Shown piece after piece: positions 8,330-16,806 of a DNA stretch of 64,000 nucleotides; the stretch's first letter is position 1, and the number at the start of each line of letters is the position of its first letter. A model generated the notes under the pieces. The model saw only the letters and a list, made by a program, of their open reading frames with translations, was not told the DNA's origin and ran no database searches. The stretch spans positions 1-64,000 of the forward strand of contig CAZQFV010000007.1 in NCBI GenBank assembly GCA_964592645.1. Direction: 5' to 3'. Position numbers and translations under genes: made by a program. Origin of the DNA: CAZQFV01 sp964592645. Its GTDB lineage: Bacteria; Chloroflexota; Chloroflexia; DTKN01.

Positions 8330-9460
8330 TCATACCGATTCCAGTGTCCGCTGGTACAGCCGGTGCGTCTTGTAGAAGTCGACCCCCAGGTCGCGCAGTT
8401 CGCGCTGCATACGCTCGTTGCCCACGCCGACCTGCACGATCTCCACATGTTTGCAGCCGCTCTCGACGATGCTGCGCCGGATCTCGCTGAAGAGGAGGGC
8501 GGTCGCGCCGAGCCCGCGGTGCTGGGGCAGGATGCCGGCGCCGTTGATGTTGATCCAGTCGGTGCGGTGGAGCTCGCGCAGCAGGTCGATCCAGCCCCAG
8601 GGGAAGAGCCGGCCCCCCGTCCGCTGCAGGGCCGATGAGATGTCGGGGTAGGCGAAGAGAAAGCCGATCGGCTCTTCTCCTTTGTAGACGACCTTGATCA
8701 GGCGGGGATCGGCGAACCACAGGATCTGCCGGGCCAGGGTCCGCGCTTCTTCGGCGGTAAGCGGGGTATTGCCGGGCGTGCCGACGATGGCGGCGTTGTA
8801 CAGCTCCTGCAGGCCGGGGATGAGCACCTGCAGGTCGCGCCGGCGCCGGAAGCGGGCCACGCGCAGGCCGCGGCGGGCGGCCACCCTGTCGGCCACCTGG
8901 TGGATGCGCTCCGGGAAGACGGTGTCTGCCCCCAGGTAGCCGGAAACGACATCTTCCAGCTTTTCGAAACCCACGGCCTCCACCAGGCCGGCGTAGTAGG
9001 GCAGGTTGTAGGGGATGCCCAACGCCGGGCGGTGCTCAAAGCCGCGGATCAGCAGCCCCATCCCGTCGAGGGCAGTGAATCCCTTGGGCCCCACCATGCG
9101 GTTCAGCCCGCGGCGGCGCGCCCAGGCAAAGGCCGCGGCGAACAAGCCCTGGACGGCATCGAGCTCCTCGGCGCACTCCAGCAGGTAGAAGAAGGCGGTG
9201 CGCTCGCAGTTGTAGGCGTTGTAGTGGGCGTTGTCGAGCACGGCCAGCCGGCCGTTGGGCCGGCCCCGGGCATCGCGGGACAGGAAAAAGGCCGCGGCAG
9301 AGTGCCGGTAGAACGGGTGGCGGCGCGGGTCGAGCATGCGGGCGGCATCGACGGCCAGCGGCGGCACCCACTGCGGCACGCCGCTGTAGAGCTGGAAGGG
9401 CAATTCCAGGAAGGCGCGCACCCGGCGGCGGTCGGCAAGGGAAACCTGTTCGATCGGCAT
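8330..9460 (-). CDS. GNAT-type N-acetyltransferase (large two-domain family)
   Basis: 376 aa. It matches the family of about 370-residue GNAT proteins common in Chloroflexota and Bacteroidota: the opening MPIEQVSLADRRRVRAFLELP, the YSGVPQWVPPL segment, HNAYNCERTAFFYLLEC (strand-loop of the first half), GPKGFTALDGMGLLI, and a C-terminal acetyl-CoA-type region NGAGILPQHRGLGATALL, where Q-x-x-R-G-L-G is the pyrophosphate-binding motif. The substrate is unknown. It sits 21 bp downstream of the broken TolB-like region on the same strand. The ribosome site before ATG is weak. Confidence 0.8.
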   Translation of the reverse strand: MPIEQVSLADRRRVRAFLELPFQLYSGVPQWVPPLAVDAARMLDPRRHPFYRHSAAAFFLSRDARGRPNGRLAVLDNAHYNAYNCERTAFFYLLECAEELDAVQGLFAAAFAWARRRGLNRMVGPKGFTALDGMGLLIRGFEHRPALGIPYNLPYYAGLVEAVGFEKLEDVVSGYLGADTVFPERIHQVADRVAARRGLRVARFRRRRDLQVLIPGLQELYNAAIVGTPGNTPLTAEEARTLARQILWFADPRLIKVVYKGEEPIGFLFAYPDISSALQRTGGRLFPWGWIDLLRELHRTDWININGAGILPQHRGLGATALLFSEIRRSIVESGCKHVEIVQVGVGNERMQRELRDLGVDFYKTHRLYQRTLESV

Positions 9461-9481
9461 ACGGCGCCACCAAGAGTGTCT

Positions 9482-9653
9482 TCAGGGCTCCCGGCTCTGG
9501 CCGTTGGTTTGCTGCTGCAGCCAGGCCAGCGCCCGGGCCGCCTGCTCGCTCCGCCCCGGCCACTGCGCGCTCAGGAAGCACTTTTCGGCCACTTCGTACT
9601 GCTTCTGGGAGGCGGCGGCCCAGCCGAGCCACAGCCAGGCGTCGGGCTCCTCT
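9482..9653 (-). pseudogene. C-terminal TPR fragment fused out of frame to a TolB-like gene
   Basis: The reading frame ending at 9482 encodes EPDAWLWLGWAAASQKQYEVAEKC, a clear tetratricopeptide helix pair, then AARALAWLQQQTNGQ. Upstream of about 9653 the same frame is only the shadow of the TolB-like gene, so no start or N-terminal half exists. It looks like the 3' end of a TPR gene joined to the 5' part of another gene by a deletion. Confidence 0.6.
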
Positions 9654-10107
9654 CTACCGGGAAGGAGATGGCCTGCCCGTCCGAGGACCACTGCGGGGCG
9701 CCGCAGTGGCCGGTGCGCGGGCCCGGCGCTTGCCCGGCAGACCAGCCATCCTGCCATACGGTCCAGAGCAGGTTGCCGGAGGCGTCCACGATGTGAATCT
9801 CGCCGATGTAGGTGGACACGTCCTGATAGCCGGCGGAAGGATCGCCGGTTTGGATCTTGTGCACATAGGCCAACATAGTCCCGTCGGGGTTCCAGGAAGG
9901 GTAGACGTCGCGGCCCACGGTGAGCTGGTGGAGGTCGCGGCCGTCGGGATAGACCACCCAGATGCCGGCCTCGCCCTCGGCCTGGCTGGAGAAGGCGATC
10001 CAGGTGTCATTCAGGTTCCCCTGCGGCGATGGGGCCGCGGCCCCGGGCAGGGCCATGGGCAGCGACAAGAACAGTCCGGCCAGGACCAACGGTCGCGGGC
10101 TCTTCAC
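9571..10107 (-). CDS. TolB/WD40-like beta-propeller protein, truncated
   Basis: 178 codons from a GTG at 10107 with an excellent ribosome site (aaggaggag). A signal peptide (about 1-25) is followed by beta-propeller blades of the TolB_N/WD40-like type: DTWIAFSSQAEGEAGIWVV, DGRDLHQLTVGRDVYPSWNPDG and HCGAPQWSSDGQAISFPVE. After the last blade the sequence turns into low-complexity Pro/Gly/Ser residues, which are the out-of-frame reading of a TPR fragment beginning near 9653. Only two to three blades remain of the usual six, so the product is probably non-functional or a chimera. Confidence 0.62.
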   Translation of the reverse strand: MKSPRPLVLAGLFLSLPMALPGAAAPSPQGNLNDTWIAFSSQAEGEAGIWVVYPDGRDLHQLTVGRDVYPSWNPDGTMLAYVHKIQTGDPSAGYQDVSTYIGEIHIVDASGNLLWTVWQDGWSAGQAPGPRTGHCGAPQWSSDGQAISFPVERSPTPGCGSAGPPPPRSSTKWPKSAS

Positions 10108-10147
10108 CGCTCCTCCTTCTTGGACAAGTTTTCGCGAGGCGTCGCCC

Positions 10148-10435
10148 TCACTTCTGGCCGGTGTCGGTGCGCACGATCTCGATCCTGATCCGCGCCACCA
10201 GGGCGGCCAGGGCACCCAGGGCCGCCAGAAGGGGGTAAAAGACGGTCAGCGCCCCGCCGACCACCACGCCGGCCGTCAGCGGGATCTCCAACAGCGTATC
10301 GCCGGTCTGGTTACGGATGATCAGCCGCCGGACGTTGCCTTCCTCGACCAACTCCTTGACCCGGTCGACCAGTTGGCTGCCGGCGACCTCAATCTCCTCT
10401 ATCCAGGTGCGCTCTTCGGGTTTCTGCTCGGCCAT
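10148..10435 (-). CDS. DUF4342 family protein
   Basis: 95 aa. The pattern is that of DUF4342: an N-terminal amphipathic helix (WIEEIEVAGSQLVDRVKELV), a short beta pair RRLIIRNQTGDTLLEIPLT, then a hydrophobic glycine-rich segment (about 52-78) and a basic tail. It is a small protein of unknown function, probably membrane-associated through the C-terminal hydrophobic part. A strong ribosome site (aggagg) and a promoter at 10477-10506 precede it. Confidence 0.8.
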   Translation of the reverse strand: MAEQKPEERTWIEEIEVAGSQLVDRVKELVEEGNVRRLIIRNQTGDTLLEIPLTAGVVVGGALTVFYPLLAALGALAALVARIRIEIVRTDTGQK

Positions 10436-10476
10436 CGGTTCCTCCTGGGAATTTGCACATGGGTTGATCCGGTCCT

Positions 10477-10506
10477 ATTCTATCACAAAGCGGGCAGAAG
10501 CGCCAA
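10477..10506 (-). promoter_or_regulatory. Promoter for the DUF4342 gene
   Basis: Minus-strand TTGGCG (10506-10501), 18-bp spacer, TAGAAT (10482-10477), about 42 bp upstream of the ATG at 10435. The -35 box is only a partial match. Confidence 0.4.
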
Positions 10507-10851
10507 ACTGATACTGGATAATCGACCCCGGCCGGAGTACAATGGGTTGTTCCGCAGTTTGCCGTCTCCTATCGACCACGTATGGCGCCGGGCCCGAGAT
10601 CCACGAGGCCACGGGCGCGTCGCACGACATCCTCGGTCCTGTGCTGGCGGGGCCTGGCGCGGTGGGGATCGGCCCCCGGGGGCGGCCCCGGCAGCGCTAG
10701 GAGGAGGCTGAACCGGGCGCCGAGCAGATCGATGCGCACCGTAGTGGCGGATCCTTCGCCCCTACGGTGCTTTGAGCGTCTGCCGCCGGTGGGGGCGGTC
10801 CTCTCCGGGGCGCGGTTCGCGCCCGACACGGACGGCGCCCCTTCCGCGCGG
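10507..10851. other. Gene-free stretch upstream of parA
   Basis: No supported gene on either strand. It holds the palindrome at 10736-10770 and leads into the parA promoter at 10852. I looked for the canonical 16-bp parS palindrome and did not see one. Confidence 0.5.
10736..10770. repeat. REP-like palindrome
   Basis: Outer arms GCACCGTAG (10736-10744) and CTACGGTGC (10762-10770) plus a nested GGCG/CGCC stem with a 7-nt loop give a nearly perfect 13-bp hairpin. The core CTAC/GTAG plus CGCC-type arms resemble the palindrome at 41514-41541. Only TTT follows, so terminator function is doubtful. Confidence 0.5.
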
Positions 10852-10880
10852 TTGCGTGTCGGGCCGGCCTGTAGTACAAT
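10852..10880 (+). promoter_or_regulatory. Promoter for parA
   Basis: TTGCGT (10852-10857), 17-bp spacer, TACAAT (10875-10880), 55 bp upstream of the ParA ATG. Confidence 0.55.
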
Positions 10881-10935
10881 AAAGGCCGCCGAAGGTGCGC
10901 CGGCGGGGTGAACGTTCGAGCGAGAGGATTTCCCC

Positions 10936-11748
10936 ATGGCCTATACCTTTGCCCTGGCCAACCAAAAGGGCGGCGTGGGCAAAACCACTACCGCGGTCAA
11001 CCTCAGCGCCTTCCTGGCCCAGGCCGGCTTCCGGGTGCTTCTGGTGGACGGCGATCCCCAGGGCAACGCTACCACCAGCCTGGGGGTGAAGAAGGAAGGG
11101 TTGCAGGCCACCCTCTACGACGCGCTCCTGGACCATCGGCCGGTAGACGAGATCATCATCTCCAGCGGCCGGCCGGGCCTGGACGTGATGCCGGCCACGC
11201 TGCAGTTGGCCGGCGCCACGGTGGAGCTGCTCAACCAGGAAGCCCGCGAGCAGCGGCTGGCCGCCGCCCTCCTCCCCTGCCAGGAGCGCTATGACCTGAT
11301 CTGCATCGATAGCCCCCCCTCCCTGGGCGTGCTCACCGTCAACGCCCTGGTGGCCGCAGAAGGGCTGGTCATCCCCTTGCAGTGTGAGTACCTGGCCATG
11401 GAGGGGCTGGCCCAACTGTTGGGGACCGTGCGCCTTGTCCAGCAACAGCTCAACCCGGGGCTGCACTTGGTCGGCGTGGTGATGACTATGTTCGACCGGC
11501 GGACGCGCCTGTCGCTGGAGATCGTCCAGGAGGTGCAGCGCTACCTGCCGGGGCGGGTCTTTACCAGCCTCATCCCGCGCAACATCCGCCTGGGCGAGGC
11601 CCCCAGCCACGGGCAGACCATCTGGGAGTACGACGGGCACTCGCCCGCGGCTATGGCCTATACCCTGCTGGGACGCGAGTTCCTGGCGCGGCTGGGGCTG
11701 GCGGCGGATCACGGCCCGGGCGACTTGCCGGCAACGATGAAAGCATAG
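10936..11748 (+). CDS. parA: Chromosome-partitioning ATPase ParA (Soj)
   Basis: 270 aa, the usual size for chromosomal ParA/Soj. The deviant Walker A motif ALANQKGGVGKTTTAVNL is at residues 7-24, Walker A' is LLVDGDPQGNATTSLG, and the Walker B region is LICIDSPPSLGVLTVNAL. ATP-bound ParA dimers coat the nucleoid and pull ParB-parS complexes apart during segregation. The start is supported by agagga before the ATG. The ParB gene follows 25 bp downstream behind gaaggaggg, a standard parAB operon. No canonical parS was seen close by. Confidence 0.97.
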   Translation: MAYTFALANQKGGVGKTTTAVNLSAFLAQAGFRVLLVDGDPQGNATTSLGVKKEGLQATLYDALLDHRPVDEIIISSGRPGLDVMPATLQLAGATVELLNQEAREQRLAAALLPCQERYDLICIDSPPSLGVLTVNALVAAEGLVIPLQCEYLAMEGLAQLLGTVRLVQQQLNPGLHLVGVVMTMFDRRTRLSLEIVQEVQRYLPGRVFTSLIPRNIRLGEAPSHGQTIWEYDGHSPAAMAYTLLGREFLARLGLAADHGPGDLPATMKA

Positions 11749-11773
11749 GCCGGCTCCACGAAGGAGGGTATCC

Positions 11774-12631
11774 ATGCTGGAACGCCGTCGATTGGGCCGG
11801 GGCCTGGACGCGCTGATCCCCCTACCGGAGGGCGGCGAGGGCAACGTGCGCCCGCTGCCGCTGGAGCGGATCGTCCCCAACCCGCACCAACCCCGCCAGC
11901 ATCAGGACCGCGAGTCCCTGGCCGAGCTGGCGACCTCCATCGCCGCCCACGGGGTGATCCAGCCGGTGATCGTCACCGAGGTGCCGGGGTCGATCCCACC
12001 CACCTACCAACTGGTGGCCGGGGAACGGCGCTGGCGGGCGGCGCAGATGGCCGGCCTGACGACGATCCCGGCGCTGGTCAAGGAGCTCTCCCCGCGACAG
12101 GTCCTGGAGCTGGCGCTGGTGGAGAACCTGCAACGCGAGGACCTCAACCCATTGGAGGAGGCCGAGGCCTTTCGCATGCTGGCCGAGGAGTTTGGCCTGA
12201 GCCACGAGGACATCGCCCGGCAGGTGGGCCGCAGCCGGCCGGCCATCTCCAACGCCCTGCGCCTGCTCCTGCTCCCACCGGCGGTGCGCGAGCGCCTGGC
12301 CAACGGCGAGATCAGCGCCGGCCACGCCCGATCCCTATTGGCGTTGCCCACCCCCCAGATGCAGGTCGAGACGATGCGCCTGGTGTTGGCCAAGGCCTTG
12401 AGCGTGCGCCAGACCGAGGCCCTGGTGCAGCGCCTGCTGCGCGCCGCCCGGCGCCCGCCGCGCACCCCGCCGGCCCAGGCCGAGGTCGGCGACATCGAGG
12501 CCCGCCTGCGCGAGGCGTTGGGCACGCGCGTATCGCTCCAGCGGGGACGCAAGGGCGGGCGGGTGACGATCTACTTCTACTCCGACGAGGAGTTGGAGCA
12601 GCTCATCCAACGGCTGGGCGGTGGGCTATAG
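11774..12631 (+). CDS. parB: Chromosome-partitioning protein ParB (Spo0J)
   Basis: 285 aa. It begins with the family opener RRLGRGLDALIP, followed by the ParB/Srx nuclease-like domain (IVPNPHQPRQHQDRESLAEL and VAGERRWRAAQMAGL, the latter being the CTP-binding box), ENLQREDLNPLEEAEAF, and the helix-turn-helix LSHEDIARQVGRSRPAISNALRLL that reads parS. The C-terminal dimerisation region ends in a Lys/Arg- and acid-rich segment (KGGRVTIYFYSDEELEQLI). It acts with ParA encoded immediately upstream. Confidence 0.97.
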   Translation: MLERRRLGRGLDALIPLPEGGEGNVRPLPLERIVPNPHQPRQHQDRESLAELATSIAAHGVIQPVIVTEVPGSIPPTYQLVAGERRWRAAQMAGLTTIPALVKELSPRQVLELALVENLQREDLNPLEEAEAFRMLAEEFGLSHEDIARQVGRSRPAISNALRLLLLPPAVRERLANGEISAGHARSLLALPTPQMQVETMRLVLAKALSVRQTEALVQRLLRAARRPPRTPPAQAEVGDIEARLREALGTRVSLQRGRKGGRVTIYFYSDEELEQLIQRLGGGL

Positions 12632-12734
12632 CCGCGCGTTCTGGACTGCGGTCGGGTACGGCGGGTAATGCGCCGGCCTGGATACGTAGGCAATCGAGTG
12701 AGGACGGTTCTTCCGAAACCTAGAGGAGGACGAC

Positions 12735-13667
12735 ATGCCACTGACCAACTCTCGCCACCTATTCGAGCGCGCTTCCCGCGAAGGCTATGCCGTCGGGGGC
12801 TTTAACGTCAACAACATGGAGCTGATCCAGGCCATCGCCGACGCGGCGCAGGAGAAGCGCGCCCCGATCATCTTCCAGGTCTCGGCCGGGGCCCGCAAGT
12901 ACGCCCGGCAGGAGTACCTGGTAAAGCTGGTCGAGGCCGCCGTCCAGACCACCACCATCCCCATCGTCCTGCACCTGGATCACGGCGAGGATTTCGAGAT
13001 CTGCCGGGCCTGCATCGACGGCGGCTTCTCCTCGGTGATGATCGACGGCTCCAAGTTCCCCTTCGAGGAGAACATCGCCCTGACGCGCCGGGTGGTGGAA
13101 TACGCCCATCCGCGGGGCGTCACCGTGGAGGCCGAGCTGGGCCGGCTGGCCGGGGTGGAGGACAATATCTCGGTGACGGAACAGGAAGCCCGTTTCACCG
13201 ACCCCGACCAGGCCGCCGAGTTCGTCGCCCGCAGCGGCTGCGATTCGCTGGCCATCGCCATCGGCACCAGCCACGGCGCCTACAAGTTCAAGGGCCAGCC
13301 CCGCCTGGCCCTGGATCGGCTGCGGGCCATCGTCGCCAAGCTCCCGGCCGGCTACCCCCTGGTGCTGCACGGCGCTTCCAGCGTCCTGGCCGACCTGGTG
13401 CAGATCTGCAATGCGTTCGGGGGCCGGATCGCCGGGGCCCAGGGCGTGCCGGAGGAGATGATCCAGGAGGCTTGCCGCATCGGCATCCGCAAGGTGAACA
13501 TCGACACCGACCTGCGGTTGGCCATGACCGGGGCTATCCGCAAATACCTGGCCGAGAACCCCGCCGAGTTTGACCCGCGCAAGTACCTGGGACCGGCCCG
13601 CGAGGCCGTCCGCCAGGTGGTGCTGCGCAAGATCGACGTGCTGGGCAGCGCGGGGAAGGCGGACTGA
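12735..13667 (+). CDS. fba: Class II fructose-bisphosphate aldolase
   Basis: 310 aa. Class II zinc aldolase signatures are present: GYAVGGFNVNNMELIQAI at the N-terminus, the zinc-binding HLDHGED, GFSSVMIDGSKFPFEENI, EAELGRLAGVEDN, GTSHGAYKF and VLHGASSV, and RKVNIDTDLRLAMTGAIRKY near the end. It cleaves fructose-1,6-bisphosphate to DHAP and glyceraldehyde-3-phosphate, or makes it in gluconeogenesis. A tagatose- or ketose-bisphosphate aldolase role cannot be excluded, as the subfamilies are close. The start has gaggagga 5 nt upstream. A GNAT gene follows 34 bp later. Confidence 0.94.
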   Translation: MPLTNSRHLFERASREGYAVGGFNVNNMELIQAIADAAQEKRAPIIFQVSAGARKYARQEYLVKLVEAAVQTTTIPIVLHLDHGEDFEICRACIDGGFSSVMIDGSKFPFEENIALTRRVVEYAHPRGVTVEAELGRLAGVEDNISVTEQEARFTDPDQAAEFVARSGCDSLAIAIGTSHGAYKFKGQPRLALDRLRAIVAKLPAGYPLVLHGASSVLADLVQICNAFGGRIAGAQGVPEEMIQEACRIGIRKVNIDTDLRLAMTGAIRKYLAENPAEFDPRKYLGPAREAVRQVVLRKIDVLGSAGKAD

Positions 13668-13701
13668 ACCTGCATCCGGCATCTTTCTCCAAGGAGGACC
13701 G

Positions 13702-14181
13702 TTGGCCCACGTCAGCGTCACGACGGCCTCCTCGCGCGACCTGCCCGACCTGGCGCGTTTCTTCCAGGCCGTGGCCGCGGCAGAGTCTCCGGGCGACCCC
13801 CAGGCGGCGGAGCGGGGCGAGGCCGATCTGCGGCGTTCCCTGGCGGCCTGGGATTTCCTGTGCAGCGACGCCTGCACCTTGCTCCTGGCCCGCCTGGACG
13901 GAGAGCCGGCCGGCTACCTCCTGGCCGTGCGTATCCCCAAGGCCGATGCCCGGGTGGGCTTTCTCTTCGTGGACGAGCTCTACGTCCTGCCCGCCTTTCG
14001 CCGCCGGGGGGTCGCCCGGGCCCTGCTGCGGCGGGTGCAATCCCTGGCCGTGGAGCTGGGACTGGCCGGCGTGCGCCTGCTGGTGCGCCCGGAAAACACC
14101 CCCGCGCGGCGGCTGTACCGGCAGGGCGGGTTCACCGAACATGAGTCGGTCTTTTGCCAGTGGCCGGCGCCCGGCCCGTAA
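13702..14181 (+). CDS. GNAT family N-acetyltransferase (TTG start)
   Basis: 159 aa. The start is decided by the ribosome site: aaggagg lies 5 nt before a TTG at 13702, and no other in-frame start codon has one. The conserved acetyl-CoA-binding core is VDELYVLPAFRRRGVARALL (R-R-x-G-V-A), then LGLAGVRLLVRPENTPARRLYRQGGF, which matches motif A and B of GNAT enzymes. Substrate unknown (protein, amino sugar or antibiotic). It probably shares the aldolase transcript. Confidence 0.85.
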   Translation: MAHVSVTTASSRDLPDLARFFQAVAAAESPGDPQAAERGEADLRRSLAAWDFLCSDACTLLLARLDGEPAGYLLAVRIPKADARVGFLFVDELYVLPAFRRRGVARALLRRVQSLAVELGLAGVRLLVRPENTPARRLYRQGGFTEHESVFCQWPAPGP

Positions 14182-14197
14182 GGGGCGCGCGGCCCGC

Positions 14198-14941
14198 TTA
14201 TTCCCAGCGGAAGGTCAGCGCCGACACCGCCGCGCCAACAACCAGCACGCCCAGCAGCACAACGATTTGGACCCAAAGCTCCCCCCATGACCGGCCGACC
14301 CACAGACCGCGCATGAGGAGGACCACGTGGGTCAGGGGAATAAAGTTGGACACGCTGCGCAGTCCTGCCGGCAGCGTCTCCAGGGGGATGGTGGCGCCGG
14401 AGATGAACATCATCGGGAAGGCCAGGACCATCCCGACCACCTGGGCGAGGCGGGCTGTGGGGGCCAGGCCGGCAATCAGGTAGCCAAAGGCGAAGAAGGA
14501 AAGCGTCCCCAGGCTAAATCCTCCCAGTACGCTGAAGACGTTGCCCTCGAAGTGCGCGTCAAAGGCCACTTTGCCGATCAGGATCAGCAGAAGCACACCC
14601 AGCACGGCCATACAATAGTAGACCAGCACATCGGCCACCAGGTAGGTGATCGGGCGCAGCGGGGTGGCCCGGTAGCGCCGCAGCACGCCCGTCTCGCGGT
14701 TCGTCGCCGCTTGGATCGGTACGCTCATCAAGCCCACCGTGACCGTGACCAGCCCGATGTAGGCCGGCACCATGACGTCCATGGTGCCCCGGCCGGCAAA
14801 GAAGGGCGTCGGCTCGTTGCCGTAGATCAGGCCGAAGAGGACCAGCGACAGCGGCGCCCAAGCGATGGTAAAAAAGGCAGCCACCGGCTCCCGTAGGTAG
14901 AGCTTGGCCTGTACCCAGGTCAGTTTGAGCAGTCCGTGCAT
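14198..14941 (-). CDS. ABC-2 type exporter permease
   Basis: 247 aa from the ATG at 14941 (cggagg 6 nt upstream; the frame opens 24 nt earlier without support). Six membrane spans are arranged as in ABC-2 (DrrB/YadH) permeases; it carries RRYRATPLRPITYLVADVL, the cytoplasmic coupling motif after the second span, and FPMMFISGATIPLETLP near the fifth. It forms the membrane channel for the ATPase encoded just upstream (start 15882) and is the last gene of a four-gene operon read from 16835 downward. Confidence 0.9.
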   Translation of the reverse strand: MHGLLKLTWVQAKLYLREPVAAFFTIAWAPLSLVLFGLIYGNEPTPFFAGRGTMDVMVPAYIGLVTVTVGLMSVPIQAATNRETGVLRRYRATPLRPITYLVADVLVYYCMAVLGVLLLILIGKVAFDAHFEGNVFSVLGGFSLGTLSFFAFGYLIAGLAPTARLAQVVGMVLAFPMMFISGATIPLETLPAGLRSVSNFIPLTHVVLLMRGLWVGRSWGELWVQIVVLLGVLVVGAAVSALTFRWE

Positions 14942-14961
14942 CGTCAACCTCCGTGGAACGA

Positions 14962-15882
14962 TCACTCGCGCATCTCCCGACCGGTCAGGGCCAGGAAGAC
15001 GTCCTCCAGGTCGGGCTGCTCGGTGCGCAGGTCGCTATAGGGGCAGCCGGCCCGCTCCAGGGCGTTGACCACCGCCGCGACCAGGCCAGCAGCCCGCCCA
15101 TAGATCACCACCCGCTCGCCCGATCGCTCGACCCGGCTGACGGCCGGCAAGGCCTGCAGGGCGGCCAGCGCCGCCTCGGTCATGCGGTCGCAGACAAAGA
15201 CCACCCGGTTCTCCGCGCCCAGGGAGCGGATCAGGTTCTCCGGCGTATCGAGGGCGACCACCCGGCCCCGGTCGATGATCAGCACCCGGTCGCAGAGCCG
15301 CTCGGCTTCCTCCATGTAATGGGTGGTCAGGAAGACCGTCTTGCCCCGCTCACGCACCTCGCGGACCAGGTCCCACATGTTCCGGCGGGCCTGCGGGTCA
15401 AGACCGGTGGTCAGTTCGTCCAGGAAGACGAGCTGCGGATTTCCCACCAGGGCCAGGGCGATGAACAGGCGCTGTTTCTGCCCTCCCGACAGTTTGGCAA
15501 AGGGGGCGCGTTTCTTTTCGGCCAGGCCCAACTGGTCCAGCAGCGTGTCGACTTTGACCGGGTGTTTGTAAAAGGAGGCAAAGAGGTCCATCGCCTCCCC
15601 CACCAGCAGGCGCGGGGGCAAGGCACTTTCCTGAAGCTGCACACCGATGCGCTCGTAGAGCGCGCTGCCGGCCTGGCCGGGGTCAACGCCGAGTACCTGC
15701 GCCAGGCCGCCGTCGGGCCGGCGCAGCCCCTCCAGGCATTCGATCGTCGTCGTCTTGCCGGCCCCGTTGGGCCCGACCATGCCAAAGATCTCCCCTTCCT
15801 GGACCTCGAAGGAGATGCCGTCCACAGCACGGATTGCCCCGTAGTGCTTGCGCAGTCCCTCCACGGTAATCACTGCTTTCAT
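14962..15882 (-). CDS. ABC transporter ATP-binding protein (DrrA/daunorubicin-resistance type)
   Basis: 306 aa. Walker A GPNGAGKTTTIECLEGL, Q-loop QLQESALPPRL, signature LSGGQKQRLFIALAL, Walker B LVFLDELTTGLDPQARR (Glu replaces the usual Pro after Asp), and switch His in VFLTTHYMEEAERLCDRV. The C-terminal domain (about 225-306) is the DrrA-type extension. It drives export by the permease encoded downstream; lipid, antibiotic or polysaccharide cargo is possible. The ATG overlaps the stop of the regulator gene upstream by four bases and has ccaggagg before it. Confidence 0.93.
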   Translation of the reverse strand: MKAVITVEGLRKHYGAIRAVDGISFEVQEGEIFGMVGPNGAGKTTTIECLEGLRRPDGGLAQVLGVDPGQAGSALYERIGVQLQESALPPRLLVGEAMDLFASFYKHPVKVDTLLDQLGLAEKKRAPFAKLSGGQKQRLFIALALVGNPQLVFLDELTTGLDPQARRNMWDLVREVRERGKTVFLTTHYMEEAERLCDRVLIIDRGRVVALDTPENLIRSLGAENRVVFVCDRMTEAALAALQALPAVSRVERSGERVVIYGRAAGLVAAVVNALERAGCPYSDLRTEQPDLEDVFLALTGREMRE

Positions 15883-16205
15883 CTTTTCCTCCTGGGCCGG
15901 ACGCCGGCCCCGACCCCGACGATGGCCTCCAGGGCGGCGACGTGCTCGGCAAAGGCCTTCCGGCCGGCCGCGGTGGCCTGGACCCAGGTGCGCGGCCGGC
16001 GGCCGACATAGCCCTTGTCCACGGCGATGTAGCGAGCTTCCTCCAAGGCGCGCAGATGGGCGCTCAGGTTGCCGTCGGTCAGGTTGAGCATGGCGCGGAG
16101 CGAGGAGAACTCGACCCTTGTTCCCATATCCAAGGCCACCAGCGTGGCCATGATCCGCAGGCGCGCGGGCTGGTGAATCAGTTCGTCCAGTTGCGGCGTT
16201 GTCAT
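15879..16205 (-). CDS. Winged-helix transcriptional regulator (MarR/ArsR-like, DUF-type)
   Basis: 108 aa from the ATG at 16205, which overlaps the preceding stop (ATGA). A winged-helix DNA-binding fold is visible: LDELIHQPARLRIMATLVAL, then the recognition helix LTDGNLSAHLRALEEARYI and wing VGRRPRTWVQATAAGRKAF. This matches the transcriptional regulators that commonly sit beside ABC-2 operons in Gram-positive and Chloroflexota genomes. It probably represses its own operon; the signal is unknown. A longer frame open to 16490 is a shadow of the next gene. Confidence 0.87.
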   Translation of the reverse strand: MTTPQLDELIHQPARLRIMATLVALDMGTRVEFSSLRAMLNLTDGNLSAHLRALEEARYIAVDKGYVGRRPRTWVQATAAGRKAFAEHVAALEAIVGVGAGVRPRRKR

Positions 16206-16756
16206 CGGCCCCACCGGTAGAGCATCCACAGGCCGAGCAGGATCAGCGTTCCCCCGCCGAACAGGCCCATCATCAGGAAGAAAAGGCCCGGCAGGAGCAG
16301 GTAGGAGCTGACCGTGACCGCCGCGACCGCCACCCCGGCCACGGAGACGGCGCGGTTGGTGAAGAGGCCACAGACGATATAGGCCAGGGCCATGGTCAAC
16401 ATCAGCAGCAGCGAGCCCTGCCGGTAGTCCAGGGCCAGCAGCCACCACAGCAGCGCGATGTGGCCGAGAACGGCCAACCAGATGAGCCACAGGGCTTGCT
16501 CAAAGGGAGCGGAGAAATGACGGCGATGGCGCCAGACGATCAGGATGGTGCCGACGATGCCCAGGGTATCGATCCCACCCCAGAGCCAGCCGGCCGCTTC
16601 CGGGGGGAGAAACTGGGTCCCGCAGTAGCCCACCAGCCAGATGCAGCCCCAGAGGAAAAAGATCCAGCCGCCTCCGCCACGGTGCACCGCCCGGCGGGTC
16701 TCGGTCATCACCGTGCGGATGATCTTGAGCTCTTCCATCGCCTGTTCCCGGTCCAT
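16202..16756 (-). CDS. Multi-spanning membrane protein, first gene of the ABC-2 operon
   Basis: 184 aa from the ATG at 16756 (gaggagcggg upstream; upstream in-frame ATGs at 16774 and 16816 lack a ribosome site). A cytoplasmic helix (MDREQAMEELKIIRTVMTETRR) is followed by about five membrane spans and a short basic end. No catalytic motif. It is always tempting to call such proteins sensors: gene order with a winged-helix regulator and an ABC-2 exporter suggests that it informs the regulator about membrane or envelope state, but this is inference. Confidence 0.8.
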   Translation of the reverse strand: MDREQAMEELKIIRTVMTETRRAVHRGGGGWIFFLWGCIWLVGYCGTQFLPPEAAGWLWGGIDTLGIVGTILIVWRHRRHFSAPFEQALWLIWLAVLGHIALLWWLLALDYRQGSLLLMLTMALAYIVCGLFTNRAVSVAGVAVAAVTVSSYLLLPGLFFLMMGLFGGGTLILLGLWMLYRWGR

Positions 16757-16806
16757 GTTCCCGCTCCTCTGCATACAATTACGCAAAGTGCTCTGTGTTG
16801 CAAAGT

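Noticed and set aside
10507..10930. parS site near parAB
   Set aside because: No sequence matching the canonical 16-bp parS palindrome was found here or between 12632 and 12734.
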